From Microbacterium sp. nov. GSS16 (GTDB lineage Bacteria; Actinomycetota; Actinomycetes; Actinomycetales; Microbacteriaceae): a stretch of 64,000 nt of DNA. A program made the position numbers and the translations under genes. Positions 26,476 through 35,131 of the stretch are shown in pieces. The notes beneath the pieces were generated by a model. It searched no databases. It worked only from the letters and a program-made list of their open reading frames with translations, and had not been told where the DNA came from. Position 1 is the first letter of the stretch, and each line of letters starts with the position of its first letter. The stretch is taken from positions 868,001-932,000 of the forward strand of contig NZ_CP116338.1 in assembly GCF_028198145.1 (NCBI RefSeq), read 5' to 3'.

Positions 26476-27861
26476 TCAGGCCGCCGCGCGAGCGCGACCG
26501 ATCAGCGCTGCCCCGAGGAACAGCATCAGGCCGGCGAGCAGGGCGAATGCCGGAGCCATCTGTCCGCCGCCGGTCACGGCCAGCGCCGGAGCGCTGGTCA
26601 TGGTCGACGTCATGGCTGCCACGCGAGGCGATGCCGTCGCCGCGGCGACGACGCCGAGAGTCGTCCCCTGGTCGCTGCCGGATGCGGCGTCCGTCCCAGG
26701 CTCCGAGTCGGTTCCTGGGTCGGTTCCGGGCTCGGTTCCCGGGTCGGTTCCTGGCTCGGTTCCGGGCTCGGTTCCCGGGTCGGTTCCCGGGTCGGTGCCG
26801 GGTTCGGTCCCGGGGTTGGCGCCGGGAACCTCAACGGTGCTGTCGCCGATCAGCGAGATGCCGTTGCCGCCGATGGTGATGGGTGCGGTGATGGGTGCGA
26901 GCACCTGGGTGCCGCTGAGGATGCCGTCGTCTCCGCCGGTCATGGCGTCGGTCGCGGGTGCCTGTGCGGGAGCCGAGGCTGCGTCGGATCCCTGAGCGAC
27001 GGTGGAATCGCCCAGGACGGAGATGCCGTTGCCGGTCACCGTGATGGGCGCGGTGATGGGTGCGAGCACCTGGGTGCCGCTGAGGATGCCGTCGTGTCCG
27101 CCGGTCATGGCGTCGGTCGCGGGTGCCTGGGCGGGAGCCGAGGCTGCGTCGGATCCCTGAGCGACGGTGGAATCGCCCAGGACGGAGATGCCGTTGCCGG
27201 TGACCGTGAGGGGTGCGGTGATGGGTGCGAGCACCTGGGTGCCGCCGAGGATCCCGTTGTCTCCGCCGGTCGTGGCGTCGGTCGCGGGTGCCTGGGCGGG
27301 AGCGTGGGCTGCGTCGGCTCCCTGAACGACGGTGGAGTCGCCCAGCAGGGAGATGCCATTGCCGGTCACCGTGATGGGCGCGGTCACCGAGATGAGACCC
27401 TGGGTTCCCGCCAGGATGCCGTCAGACCCGGAGGTGCTGGCCGGTGCCGGGGCCGGTGCGGGCGCCGGCGCGGGAGCAGCCGTATCCGCCTGAGTCGCGG
27501 ACGACCCGAGAACACTCACGGCGTTCCCCGACACGGTCACCGGAACGGCCACGTCGATGAGCGCCTGCGTGCCCGACGCCACGCCGTCGTCGCCGCTGGT
27601 CTCGGCCGGTGCCGGAGCCGGGGCGGGAGCCGGTGCCGGTGGAGCGGCATCCGGAATCGACCCGACGACCCCGTCGCCGAGTACCGACACCGCGTTGCCG
27701 ACGACGTCGACGGGCGCGGTGATGGGTGCGAGAATCTGCGTCCCCGAGAGAAGACCTTCGTCTCCGTTCGTTTCAGCCGCATTCGCGGCCGTGGCGCCGA
27801 GCAGCGAGACGCCGCCGGCGATGAGCACGCCCCACATGGCGTGCTTGACGATAGTGCGCAT
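26476..27861 (-). CDS. Chaplin-like repeat surface protein with LAVTG wall anchor
   Basis: 461 aa from the ATG at 27861, which has CAGGAGA upstream. Layout: signal peptide (1-29, ending ANAA); six repeats of about 55 aa (about 30-346), each G-[DN]-x-G-[IVL]-L-x-GTQ then a V/I/P/T-rich strand, GN-[AG]-[VI]-S-[VL]-[LI]-G, and an Ala/Pro linker; a GTEP/GTDP stalk (346-390); LAVTG (427-431), a hydrophobic helix and a basic tail. The repeat core resembles the chaplin domain of Streptomyces (GVLSGN...VPV.VPVNVCGNTVNVIG) without its cysteines. Long chaplins of Streptomyces also carry two chaplin domains and a LAxTG signal for class E sortase. I infer an amyloid-prone, wall-anchored coat or adhesin. 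It lies 83 bp downstream of another secreted-protein gene on the same strand. Confidence 0.85.
   Translation of the reverse strand: MRTIVKHAMWGVLIAGGVSLLGATAANAAETNGDEGLLSGTQILAPITAPVDVVGNAVSVLGDGVVGSIPDAAPPAPAPAPAPAPAETSGDDGVASGTQALIDVAVPVTVSGNAVSVLGSSATQADTAAPAPAPAPAPAPASTSGSDGILAGTQGLISVTAPITVTGNGISLLGDSTVVQGADAAHAPAQAPATDATTGGDNGILGGTQVLAPITAPLTVTGNGISVLGDSTVAQGSDAASAPAQAPATDAMTGGHDGILSGTQVLAPITAPITVTGNGISVLGDSTVAQGSDAASAPAQAPATDAMTGGDDGILSGTQVLAPITAPITIGGNGISLIGDSTVEVPGANPGTEPGTDPGTDPGTEPGTEPGTDPGTEPGTDPGTDSEPGTDAASGSDQGTTLGVVAAATASPRVAAMTSTMTSAPALAVTGGGQMAPAFALLAGLMLFLGAALIGRARAAA
26698..26826 (-). repeat. 12-bp tandem repeats coding the GTEP/GTDP stalk
   Basis: About ten near-identical 12-bp units (GGTTCCCGGGTC-like on the plus strand) encode Pro-Gly-Thr-Glu/Asp. 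The array is likely to change length by slippage or recombination, altering how far the repeat domains project from the wall. Confidence 0.85.
26824..27774 (-). repeat. 165-bp tandem repeats coding six chaplin-like modules
   Basis: The segment TGCGAGCACCTGGGTGCCG recurs with a period of exactly 165 bp at 26896 and 27061, and with one change in the last bases at 27226. The three units nearest the stalk are almost identical over long stretches, the others more diverged. This indicates recent duplication or gene conversion inside the gene. Confidence 0.85.
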
Positions 27862-27944
27862 GAGAATTTCTCCTGATCTGTACGAGATGAAGATCACACG
27901 GTCGCGTGATCCGGCGTGCCGATGCAGAATCGGCCGCCCTCTCG

Positions 27945-28961
27945 TCAGTCAGGGGAGACGTCGGTGCTGCCCGCCGGAGACGCCGGCAGAGCGGCATCAT
28001 CGGGGATGCCCGTTCGTGAAGACGCCGCGTCGTCGAGACGCGCGGAGGATGGAGTGTCAGAGCTCGTGCCCGACGCGGGCCCGGTGCCGCCTGCGGCAGC
28101 TGTCGGTGTCACGGCGCCCGGGCCGCTCGCGGGCGCACCGTGCGGGTTGCCGGATGGTGCGGCCGGCTGAACGACGGCGTCCCGCGCCGGCGGTGACGCG
28201 TCTGCGCTCATGGAGACGGCGAAGGCGAAGGTCGACGGATGCGCCGAAGTCGCCTCAGCGGTGAGCCCCTCGGGCTCGGCATCGGGTTCGGCCGCGGCCT
28301 CCACAGCGGGGCCGGCTTCTGAGGAGTCAGTGTCTGACGGAACCTCGGCGTCGGGGAGCGCCGTGTCGCCCGTGGTCGGGATGCTCGGCTTCAGTCCGTC
28401 GACGACGGGCTCGATCGTGCTGTCGATCACAGGTGGCACCACCTCGAGAATGCCATCGACGCCGGTCGCGACTTCCCCGACGAGGTCGGTCGCGCCCAGT
28501 CCGTCGACGACCGCACCGACCACGGGAACGCTGCTGACGACATCGGTCACCGGCGCCACGATCGCGCTGACGGGAGCCGACTCGGCGACCGCTCCGACGG
28601 TCTGCGTCACGGCCGAGACCGTGTCGCCCGTCGTGGCGATCACCTCGGCCGCCGGAGCTCCCACCACCGGCACGGATGCCACGGTGGCGGTCGTCTTCTC
28701 GACCGCCTTCTCGACGGTCGAGACCACGGGAGATGCGATCTGCTCGACGGTCGACGTCGCCGTCTTGGCGACCGGGGCCACGACATCGCCCAGCGTCTCG
28801 CCCACGAGTGACGTCAACCCCGACAGAGGCGTCGGAGCTTCGTCATCCGCTCGGGCGTCACCGCCGGAGAACACGGCGCTGAGCAGCGCCCAGGCGAGCA
28901 CGAAGAGCGCGCCCCAGAGGTACACCGCAGATCTGCGGACCCCTGTCATCTCCACGTTCAC
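27945..28961 (-). CDS. Secreted Val/Ala/Thr-rich protein, neighbour of the chaplin-like gene
   Basis: 338 aa from GTG, with GGGGGGCT about 5 nt upstream; an ATG at 28949 is an alternative. A signal sequence (RRSAVYLWGALFVLAWALLS) precedes about 160 aa of short repeating Val-rich units (VVAPVAKTATSTVEQIASPV, VVSSVPVVGAVVDGL and similar), then a disordered Pro/Ala/Ser/Glu/Asp-rich tail. I recognise no family. The repeating VAPV/VPVVG-like segments could form amphipathic strands or helices. It is upstream of the chaplin-like gene on the same strand, so joint expression and a common role at the cell surface are reasonable inferences. Confidence 0.7.
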   Translation of the reverse strand: MNVEMTGVRRSAVYLWGALFVLAWALLSAVFSGGDARADDEAPTPLSGLTSLVGETLGDVVAPVAKTATSTVEQIASPVVSTVEKAVEKTTATVASVPVVGAPAAEVIATTGDTVSAVTQTVGAVAESAPVSAIVAPVTDVVSSVPVVGAVVDGLGATDLVGEVATGVDGILEVVPPVIDSTIEPVVDGLKPSIPTTGDTALPDAEVPSDTDSSEAGPAVEAAAEPDAEPEGLTAEATSAHPSTFAFAVSMSADASPPARDAVVQPAAPSGNPHGAPASGPGAVTPTAAAGGTGPASGTSSDTPSSARLDDAASSRTGIPDDAALPASPAGSTDVSPD

Positions 28962-29080
28962 GCTCAGCCCCCCCGTGCAATCCGAGAAATCTCCGATCGT
29001 GCCCAGGACGATACCCGACGACCTCGAGATCGTCCACCCCTGCGTCAGGACTCACGTGCAGGGCGGGCAGTTCGGTGCAT

Positions 29081-29086
29081 TAGGTT
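29081..29086 (+). promoter_or_regulatory. Candidate -10 element (TAGGTT) for the oxidoreductase gene
   Basis: TAGGTT ends 8 nt before the ATG at 29095, consistent with a leaderless or nearly leaderless transcript. No ribosome site is seen. Confidence 0.4.
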
Positions 29087-29094
29087 CAGGACTC

Positions 29095-30126
29095 ATGACC
29101 GCGCCCGTCCTGACCATGCCCGCTCCGCGCACGACACCGCTGAGGGGCGGTCCCGCTCTGCGATGGGGTGTCGTCGCGCCCGGCGGCATCGCGGCGGACT
29201 TCGTGCACGCCCTGCACGCGCACACCGACCAGCGCGTGATCGCGGTCGCCTCGCGATCGGTCGACCGAGCGCGTTCGTTCGCGCGGCGTCACGACATCGC
29301 CAGGGTGCACGACGACTACGCCGGGCTGTACGGCGACGAGCAGGTGCAGATCGTGTACATCGCCGCACCGCACAGCGAGCATCGGCGACTCGCGATCGAT
29401 GCGATCGCCGCCGGCAAGCACGTGCTCATCGAGAAGCCGATCGGGCTCTCCGCCGACGAGGCGCGCGAGGTCGCCGCCGCTGCCGGCGCCGCCGGGGTCT
29501 TCGCGATGGAGGCGATGTGGACCCGCTTCCTTCCGCAGACGGATGTCATGCTGCACCTGCTCGAAGACGGCATCATCGGGGATCCGCGACTTCTCCTCGC
29601 CGATCTCGGCTTCGCCGCCGACCCCGCCGACGGCGGCCGGCTCTTCGATCCGGCCCTGGGAGGCGGGGCGCTGCTCGACCTCGGCGTGTACCTCGTCTGG
29701 CTCAGCCACCTGTGGCTGGGAACGCCGACAGCCGTCACGGCCGTCGGCACTCTCACCGATTCGGGCGTCGATCAGCAGAGTGCGCTCGTGCTCGACTACG
29801 CGTCGGGCGCTCAGGCTCTGCTGAGCACGAGCATCCGGGTGACGTCGCCGGGCGCGGCATCCATCTCCGGATCCGACGGCTCCGTGCAGATCGACCCGTC
29901 GTTCGTGTTCCCGGGGGGTTTCTTCGCGCAGCGCGGGGATGCCCGAGGTCGGTTCGTCGACGAGTCCGGCCTGCGCCACCGCGAGGGGATGGCCTGGCAG
30001 GCCGTATCGGTGGCGGAGCACATCGATGACGGGCTCCTCGAGTCGCCGCTGCATCCGCTGCGGACGTCGATCGAGGTCGTGACGATCATCGACGAGGCGC
30101 GTCGGCAGCTGTCACGCACGCGCTGA
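29095..30126 (+). CDS. Gfo/Idh/MocA family oxidoreductase
   Basis: 343 aa. The N-terminal Rossmann domain (RWGVVAPGGIAADFVHAL), the conserved EKPIGLSADEAREV segment with the catalytic-site Lys, and the C-terminal beta-sheet domain are characteristic. These enzymes oxidise or reduce sugars, inositols or related compounds with NAD(P). The start at 29095 was chosen because the frame upstream of it runs antisense through the secreted-protein gene. It stands alone: the ceb promoter and operators lie between it and the downstream operon. The substrate is unknown. Confidence 0.88.
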   Translation: MTAPVLTMPAPRTTPLRGGPALRWGVVAPGGIAADFVHALHAHTDQRVIAVASRSVDRARSFARRHDIARVHDDYAGLYGDEQVQIVYIAAPHSEHRRLAIDAIAAGKHVLIEKPIGLSADEAREVAAAAGAAGVFAMEAMWTRFLPQTDVMLHLLEDGIIGDPRLLLADLGFAADPADGGRLFDPALGGGALLDLGVYLVWLSHLWLGTPTAVTAVGTLTDSGVDQQSALVLDYASGAQALLSTSIRVTSPGAASISGSDGSVQIDPSFVFPGGFFAQRGDARGRFVDESGLRHREGMAWQAVSVAEHIDDGLLESPLHPLRTSIEVVTIIDEARRQLSRTR

Positions 30127-30166
30127 GCCGTGTCGCTCGCTGAGGTGAAGGAATGCGACTTCGCCG

Positions 30167-30180
30167 TGGGAGCGCGCCCA
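30167..30180 (+). promoter_or_regulatory. CebR-box operator O1
   Basis: TGGGAGCGCGCCCA differs from the CebR palindrome TGGGAGCGCTCCCA at one position (T to G in the second half) and ends 8 bp upstream of the -35 box. Confidence 0.7.
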
Positions 30181-30188
30181 CAAAGCTC

Positions 30189-30218
30189 TTGACAGGGCTC
30201 GACGCGCGAGCGTAACGT
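30189..30218 (+). promoter_or_regulatory. ceb operon promoter
   Basis: -35 TTGACA (30189-30194), an 18-bp spacer and -10 TAACGT (30213-30218). It is flanked by one operator upstream and two downstream. Confidence 0.75.
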
Positions 30219-30233
30219 GAACGCCGAAGCTGC

Positions 30234-30247
30234 TGGGAGCGCTCCCA
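30234..30247 (+). promoter_or_regulatory. CebR-box operator O2 (perfect)
   Basis: TGGGAGCGCTCCCA is identical to the 14-bp CebR-binding palindrome described in Streptomyces. It lies just downstream of the predicted transcription start, where repressor binding would block elongation. Confidence 0.85.
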
Positions 30248-30257
30248 CGTCGAGTCA

Positions 30258-30271
30258 TGGGAGCGCTTGCA
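30258..30271 (+). promoter_or_regulatory. CebR-box operator O3
   Basis: TGGGAGCGCTTGCA has an intact left half and core, and two mismatches in the right half relative to the CebR palindrome. Its centre is 24 bp from that of O2. Confidence 0.7.
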
Positions 30272-30304
30272 TACTTCACCCGGAGCGCACACAAGGGAGT
30301 GACC

Positions 30305-31600
30305 GTGAAATCAGCACGAAACAAGATCGCCGCATCCGTCGCCGGCGTCGCAGCCGTGGCCCTCGTCGCCACCGGATGCTCGAGTGGAGGTGGTGCCGAA
30401 GCGAGTGACGACGAGATCACCCTGTCGATCACGACCTTCGGCACGATGGGCGTCGATGCGAAGTACGCCGAGTACATGAAGCAGAATCCGAACATCAAGA
30501 TCGAGGCGACCAACCTCGAGGGCGGTGGAGCTGCGCGCGACGACGCCTACGCGAAGATCGCCGCCGGCACCGGCCTCAGCGACATCGTGGCGATCGAGGA
30601 GGGCTGGCTCGGCACGATCGCCGAGGTGTCCGACGCGTTCGTCGACCTGCGCGACTACGGCATCGAAGACGTCAAGGACTCCTGGCTCGACTGGAAGTAC
30701 GAGCAGGGCACCACGGCCGACGGCAAGGTGATCGGCGCCGGCCTCGACATCGGCCCGCAGGGCCTCTGCTACCGCGGCGACCTCTTCGAGGCCGCGGGGC
30801 TGCCCAGCGACCGTGAGGAGGTGGCGGCCTACTTCGGCGGCGAAGATGCCACTTGGGATCGCTTCTTCGAGGTCGGCAAGGAGTACGTCGACAAGTCGGG
30901 CAAAGCCTTCTACCACAGCCCGCGATTCTTCTGGAACTCCTTCGTCAACCAGCAGAAGGAGGGCTACTACAAGAAGGACGGCGAGACCCTCAACATCGAC
31001 GACAACGAGGTGCTGAAGGAGCACTTCGCCAAGATCGTCGAAGCCGAGAAGGACGGTCTCGGCGCAGGCCTTCCCGGCTGGGAGGTCGGTCCCGAGGCCA
31101 AGGCCGGCGACTTCGCCGTCTACATGTGCCCGAGCTGGATGCTCGGCATCGTGCAGGGCTACTACGACGAGGGCACGACCGACAGCGGCTGGGACTTCGC
31201 GAACGTGCTCCCCGGCGGCGCGGCCAACTGGGGTGGCGCATTCCTCGGTGTCGCAGAGTCGTCCGAGCACAAGGAGGAGGCGGCGAAGCTCGCGCTGTGG
31301 CTGGCATCGCCCGAGCAGCAGGCGTCGGCGTTCGAGAAGGCCGGCCCGTATCCCAGCACGATGGAGGGTCAGAAGCTGGTCGCCGACACCACCAGCCCGT
31401 TCTTCAACGACGCTCCGATCGGTCAGATCTTCGCCGAGCGCTCGAAGGGCGTCGTGGCGCAGGTGAAGGGACCGGAGGACTCCAACATCCAGGACAACGT
31501 CTTCGGCCCCATCTTCGACCGCGTCAGTCAGGGCGAGGTCACCGACGCCGACGAGGCCTGGGACGCCGCCATGGAGCTGCTCGACCAGTTCCGGAGCTGA
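30305..31600 (+). CDS. cebE: Cellobiose/cello-oligosaccharide-binding lipoprotein
   Basis: 431 aa from GTG with AAGGGAG (30293-30299) upstream. The signal peptide ends in the lipobox VATGC (Cys25), so the protein is anchored to the outer face of the membrane. The body is a family 1 sugar-binding fold. The identity as CebE rests on context: perfect CebR boxes in its promoter, two MalF/MalG-type permeases, a GH1 beta-glucosidase and a CebR-like repressor in one operon, as in the Streptomyces ceb system. As there, no ATPase is present and a shared MsiK-type ATPase encoded elsewhere is expected. Confidence 0.87.
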   Translation: MKSARNKIAASVAGVAAVALVATGCSSGGGAEASDDEITLSITTFGTMGVDAKYAEYMKQNPNIKIEATNLEGGGAARDDAYAKIAAGTGLSDIVAIEEGWLGTIAEVSDAFVDLRDYGIEDVKDSWLDWKYEQGTTADGKVIGAGLDIGPQGLCYRGDLFEAAGLPSDREEVAAYFGGEDATWDRFFEVGKEYVDKSGKAFYHSPRFFWNSFVNQQKEGYYKKDGETLNIDDNEVLKEHFAKIVEAEKDGLGAGLPGWEVGPEAKAGDFAVYMCPSWMLGIVQGYYDEGTTDSGWDFANVLPGGAANWGGAFLGVAESSEHKEEAAKLALWLASPEQQASAFEKAGPYPSTMEGQKLVADTTSPFFNDAPIGQIFAERSKGVVAQVKGPEDSNIQDNVFGPIFDRVSQGEVTDADEAWDAAMELLDQFRS

Positions 31601-31682
31601 CTGCCCGGGCGGCTCGACGCGTCACGCCGTCGAGCCGCCCGTGCATCCATCTCTCCGCACCCATCTTGCGATTGGTTCAACG

Positions 31683-32684
31683 ATGAGCATCACAACCAGC
31701 AGAGCGCCCCGAACGGAACTGACGTTCCGGCAGAAGGTGAGTCGCTTCGACCACACCTTCTCCCCTTACCTGTACATCGCGCCGTTCTTCATCCTCTTCG
31801 CGTTGATCGGCGTCTTCCCCATCGCGTACACCTTCAACGTCTCGCTGTACGACTGGCATCTGCTCAAGGGGCAGGGCGACTTCGTCGGACTTCAGAACTA
31901 CGTCACGGTGCTGAGCGATCCGTTCTTCTGGAACGCCTTCCGCAACACGTTCAGCATCTTCCTGCTCTCGGCGATCCCGCAGCTCGTCATCGCCACAGGG
32001 GTGGCGGCGCTGCTGAACCAGGCGATCCGCGGCAGGACGTTCTGGCGCATGAGCATCCTGCTGCCGTACATCGTCGCTCCGGTGGCCGTGACAGTCATCT
32101 TCCTGCAGGTGTTCAACCAGTACCACGGACCCGTCGCCGGTCTGCTCGAGCTGCTGGGTCTCGACCCGATCCGCTGGACCTTCGACGTCTTCCCCTCGCA
32201 CGTCGCGATCGCGACCATGGTCAACTGGCGTTGGACCGGCTACAACGCCCTGCTCCTGCTCGCCGCCATGCAGGCCGTGCCGCGCGACATGTACGAGTCG
32301 GCGACCATCGACGGGGCGAGCAGGCTGCGCCAGTTCTGGTCGATCACGATTCCGCTGATCCGCCCGACTCTCATCTTCGTCGTCATCACCGCGACCATCG
32401 GAGGGCTGCAGATCTTCGCCGAGCCGAGGTTGTTCGACAGCCGCACCTACGGCGGCAGCGACCGCCAGTTCCAGACGATCGTCCTGTACCTCTACCAGCT
32501 CGGCTTCCCGTTGCGCGACTTCGGCCGGGCGTCGGCGACGGCGTGGATCCTGTTCGTCATCATCATGCTCGTCGGCCTGCTCAGCTTCGCGGTCACCCGG
32601 GCCATCCGCTCGGCTGACGCGAAGACCGCGCGAATGCGCACTGCGCGCGCCCGTTCGGCCCGCGAGCAGCAGGGAGCATCATGA
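31683..32684 (+). CDS. cebF: Cellobiose ABC transporter permease 1
   Basis: 333 aa MalF-type permease. The first helix (YIAPFFILFALIGVFPIAYTF) and the coupling-loop motif (YESATIDGASRLRQFWSITIPLI) are visible. The ATG at 31683 was chosen; upstream in-frame GTG at 31641 is possible, and the ribosome site is weak. It is 82 bp after cebE and overlaps cebG by ATGA. Confidence 0.88.
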   Translation: MSITTSRAPRTELTFRQKVSRFDHTFSPYLYIAPFFILFALIGVFPIAYTFNVSLYDWHLLKGQGDFVGLQNYVTVLSDPFFWNAFRNTFSIFLLSAIPQLVIATGVAALLNQAIRGRTFWRMSILLPYIVAPVAVTVIFLQVFNQYHGPVAGLLELLGLDPIRWTFDVFPSHVAIATMVNWRWTGYNALLLLAAMQAVPRDMYESATIDGASRLRQFWSITIPLIRPTLIFVVITATIGGLQIFAEPRLFDSRTYGGSDRQFQTIVLYLYQLGFPLRDFGRASATAWILFVIIMLVGLLSFAVTRAIRSADAKTARMRTARARSAREQQGAS

Positions 32685-33601
32685 CCGCCATCCTCACCCG
32701 TCCCGTCGCGCCCGGTTCGCCCGAGTTCGATCAGCGCCGCGCCGAGGCATCCGAACGCCGTGCCAGACGCCGCCGCGCGTACGAGCGCCCCGGCATGCTC
32801 ACGTATGCGCTGCTCATCGCCTACTTCGTGGGATCGGCGTTCCCGCTGTGGTGGTCATTCGTCATCGCCTCACGTCAGTCGTCCGACATCAACCTCGTGC
32901 CCCCGGCAGTGCTGCCTGGACCGAACTTCCTCACCAACGCCGGCAAGGCATTCGAGAGCGTGCCGTTCCTGCTCTCGCTGGTGAACAGCGCGGTGATCTC
33001 CGCCGCGATCACGATCTCGGTCGTCTTCTTCTCGACCCTGGCCGGATACGCGTTCGCCAAGCTGCGCTTCCGGGGGCGCACCGGCCTGCTCGTGACGGTG
33101 ATCGCCACCATGGCCGTTCCGACTCAGCTGGGCATCATCCCGCTGTTCATGCTGATGGCCGAGTGGCGCTGGATCGGCACTCTGCAGGCCGTCATCATCC
33201 CCGGGATGGTGACCGCTTTCGGGGTGTTCTTCATGCGCCAGTATCTCGTCGACGTCATCCCCGATGAGCTCATCGAAGCGGCGCGCGTCGACGGCGCGAG
33301 CATGTGGGGCACGTTCTGGCACGTCGCCCTGCCTGCCGCGCGCCCCGCGATGGCCGTGCTCGGACTGTTCAGCTTCATGGCCGCCTGGACCGACTACCTG
33401 TGGCCGCTGCTGGCATTGAGCCCTCGCAATCCCAGCGTGCAGACCGCGCTGGCGGCGCTGAGCGCCGCCGGCGGGCAGAACCCCGACAATGCGATGGTGC
33501 TCGCCGGTGCGGTGCTCTCGGTGATCCCTCTCCTCATCCTCTTCTTCGTCGCGGGAAAGCAGCTCGTGACCGGAATCATGCAAGGCGCAGTGAAAGGCTG
33601 A
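32681..33601 (+). CDS. cebG: Cellobiose ABC transporter permease 2
   Basis: 306 aa MalG-type permease. It has the conserved [20 protein letters not shown] coupling loop and the typical C-terminal region preceding a helix and the end [16 protein letters not shown] overlap with cebF; the beta-glucosidase gene starts 1 bp after its stop codon. Together with CebF it forms the channel for cello-oligosaccharides. Confidence 0.9.
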   Translation: MTAILTRPVAPGSPEFDQRRAEASERRARRRRAYERPGMLTYALLIAYFVGSAFPLWWSFVIASRQSSDINLVPPAVLPGPNFLTNAGKAFESVPFLLSLVNSAVISAAITISVVFFSTLAGYAFAKLRFRGRTGLLVTVIATMAVPTQLGIIPLFMLMAEWRWIGTLQAVIIPGMVTAFGVFFMRQYLVDVIPDELIEAARVDGASMWGTFWHVALPAARPAMAVLGLFSFMAAWTDYLWPLLALSPRNPSVQTALAALSAAGGQNPDNAMVLAGAVLSVIPLLILFFVAGKQLVTGIMQGAVKG

Positions 33602-33602
33602 C

Positions 33603-35042
33603 ATGACGATCGAGATGCAGGCCCACACCAGAGACAGCCCCGACTACCGGGACGCCGGACTCGACTTCCCCGCCGGATTCGTCATCGGCGCGGCCACTGC
33701 GGCGTATCAGATCGAGGGCGCCGCCACCGCCGACGGACGGGGGCCCTCCATCTGGGACACGTTCAGCGCCACGCCGGGCAGGGTCGTCGACGGGGACACG
33801 GGCGACGTCGCCGTCGACCACTACAACCGGCTCGAGTCCGACCTCGACCTGATGGCTCAGCTCGGCATCGAGGCGTACCGGTTCTCGATCTCGTGGCCGC
33901 GCATCCAGCCGACCGGATCCGGACCGGTGAACGTGGCGGGCCTGGCCTTCTACGGCCGCCTCGTCGATGGCCTGATCGCCCGCGGCATCCGTCCGATCGC
34001 GACTCTCTATCACTGGGACCTGCCGCAGGCGCTCGAGGATGCCGGCGGCTGGACCAACCGCGAGACCGCCTATCGCTTCGCCGAGTACACCCGCCATGTC
34101 GCCCGAGCGCTCGGCGACCGCGTGCCGGTGTGGACCACCCTGAACGAGCCCTGGTGCAGCGCTTTCCTCGGCTACGGCTCGGGCGCGCACGCTCCCGGCC
34201 GCACCGACGGTGCCGCAGCGCTTCAGGCGATGCACCACCTGAACCTCGCCCACGGCCTCGCCGTGCAGGTGCTTCGGGAGGTCGCGCCGCACGCACAGGT
34301 GTCGGTGACGCTGAACTTCCACGTCGTGCGGGGCGCAGACGGGCAGCGATCCGAGGCGGTGCGACGCATCGACGCCCTGGCCAACAGGTCGTTCACCCAC
34401 CCGATGCTCGTCGGCGGCTACCCGGCGGATCTCATCGATGACACCGCGCAGGTCACCGACTGGCTGTTCGTGCGGCCGGGCGACGCCGAGATCATCCATC
34501 AGCCGATCGACTTCCTCGGCGTCAACTATTACTCGACTACGCGGGTGCGCATGTGGGACGGCTCCGCCCCGCGCGAGCGCGCCGACGGTCACAAGGACGT
34601 CGGCGGCTCGGCCTGGCCGGGCAGCGACATCGTCGAATTCCTGAGGCAGGACGGCCCGTACACGGCGATGGGATGGAACATCGCTCCCGACGGGCTCGAG
34701 GAGCTGCTGCTGAGGCTCAGTCGCGAGCATCCGGGTCTGCCGCTCGTCATCACCGAGAACGGCGCCGCCTTCGACGACGAGCGCATCGGCGATCGAGTGC
34801 ACGACGACGCCAGGCTGGACTATCTGCGCCGTCACTTCACTGCGGCGCATCGCGCTCTTCAGCAGGGCGTCGACCTGCGCGGCTATCTCGTGTGGTCGCT
34901 GTTCGACAACTTCGAGTGGGGCTACGGGTACAGCAAGCGATTCGGCATCGTGCACGTCGACTACGACACGCAGGAGCGCACGGTGAAGGACAGCGGACGG
35001 TGGCTGTCGCGACTGATCGAGGAGCACCGGATCCCGGAGTGA
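33603..35042 (+). CDS. bglC: Family 1 beta-glucosidase
   Basis: 479 aa, normal for GH1. The general acid/base is Glu182 in TLNEPW and the nucleophile is Glu385 in ITENGAAF; the N-terminal signature [14 protein letters not shown] is present. No signal peptide is seen, so it hydrolyses imported cellobiose in the cytoplasm. In Streptomyces, BglC also tunes induction by removing cellobiose, the CebR ligand; the same logic is likely here because the two genes share an operon. Confidence 0.95.
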   Translation: MTIEMQAHTRDSPDYRDAGLDFPAGFVIGAATAAYQIEGAATADGRGPSIWDTFSATPGRVVDGDTGDVAVDHYNRLESDLDLMAQLGIEAYRFSISWPRIQPTGSGPVNVAGLAFYGRLVDGLIARGIRPIATLYHWDLPQALEDAGGWTNRETAYRFAEYTRHVARALGDRVPVWTTLNEPWCSAFLGYGSGAHAPGRTDGAAALQAMHHLNLAHGLAVQVLREVAPHAQVSVTLNFHVVRGADGQRSEAVRRIDALANRSFTHPMLVGGYPADLIDDTAQVTDWLFVRPGDAEIIHQPIDFLGVNYYSTTRVRMWDGSAPRERADGHKDVGGSAWPGSDIVEFLRQDGPYTAMGWNIAPDGLEELLLRLSREHPGLPLVITENGAAFDDERIGDRVHDDARLDYLRRHFTAAHRALQQGVDLRGYLVWSLFDNFEWGYGYSKRFGIVHVDYDTQERTVKDSGRWLSRLIEEHRIPE

Positions 35043-35131
35043 TCACCGGGCCCGCGTGGCGTACGGTGAAGAGGTCCGCCCTCGAGTGGCGAGGTCCACG
35101 ATCGCGCTGGATGCGCAGCAGGAGACGAAGA

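Noticed and set aside
26824..27774. CRISPR-like array
   Set aside because: The regular 165-bp units code for protein modules in frame; there are no short palindromic repeats with unique spacers.
26326..27876. 516-codon repetitive plus-strand frame opposite the chaplin-like gene
   Set aside because: The repeats are a by-product of the coding repeats on the minus strand, where signal peptide, anchor and ribosome site are found.
28210..29094. Long N-terminal extension of the Gfo/Idh/MocA oxidoreductase
   Set aside because: The extension is antisense to the secreted Val-rich protein; family similarity begins only after 29095.
34553..35131. N-terminal extension of the LacI regulator frame through bglC
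   Set aside because: It overlaps the 3' end of the beta-glucosidase gene in another frame; the helix-turn-helix starts after 35132 where a ribosome site is present.
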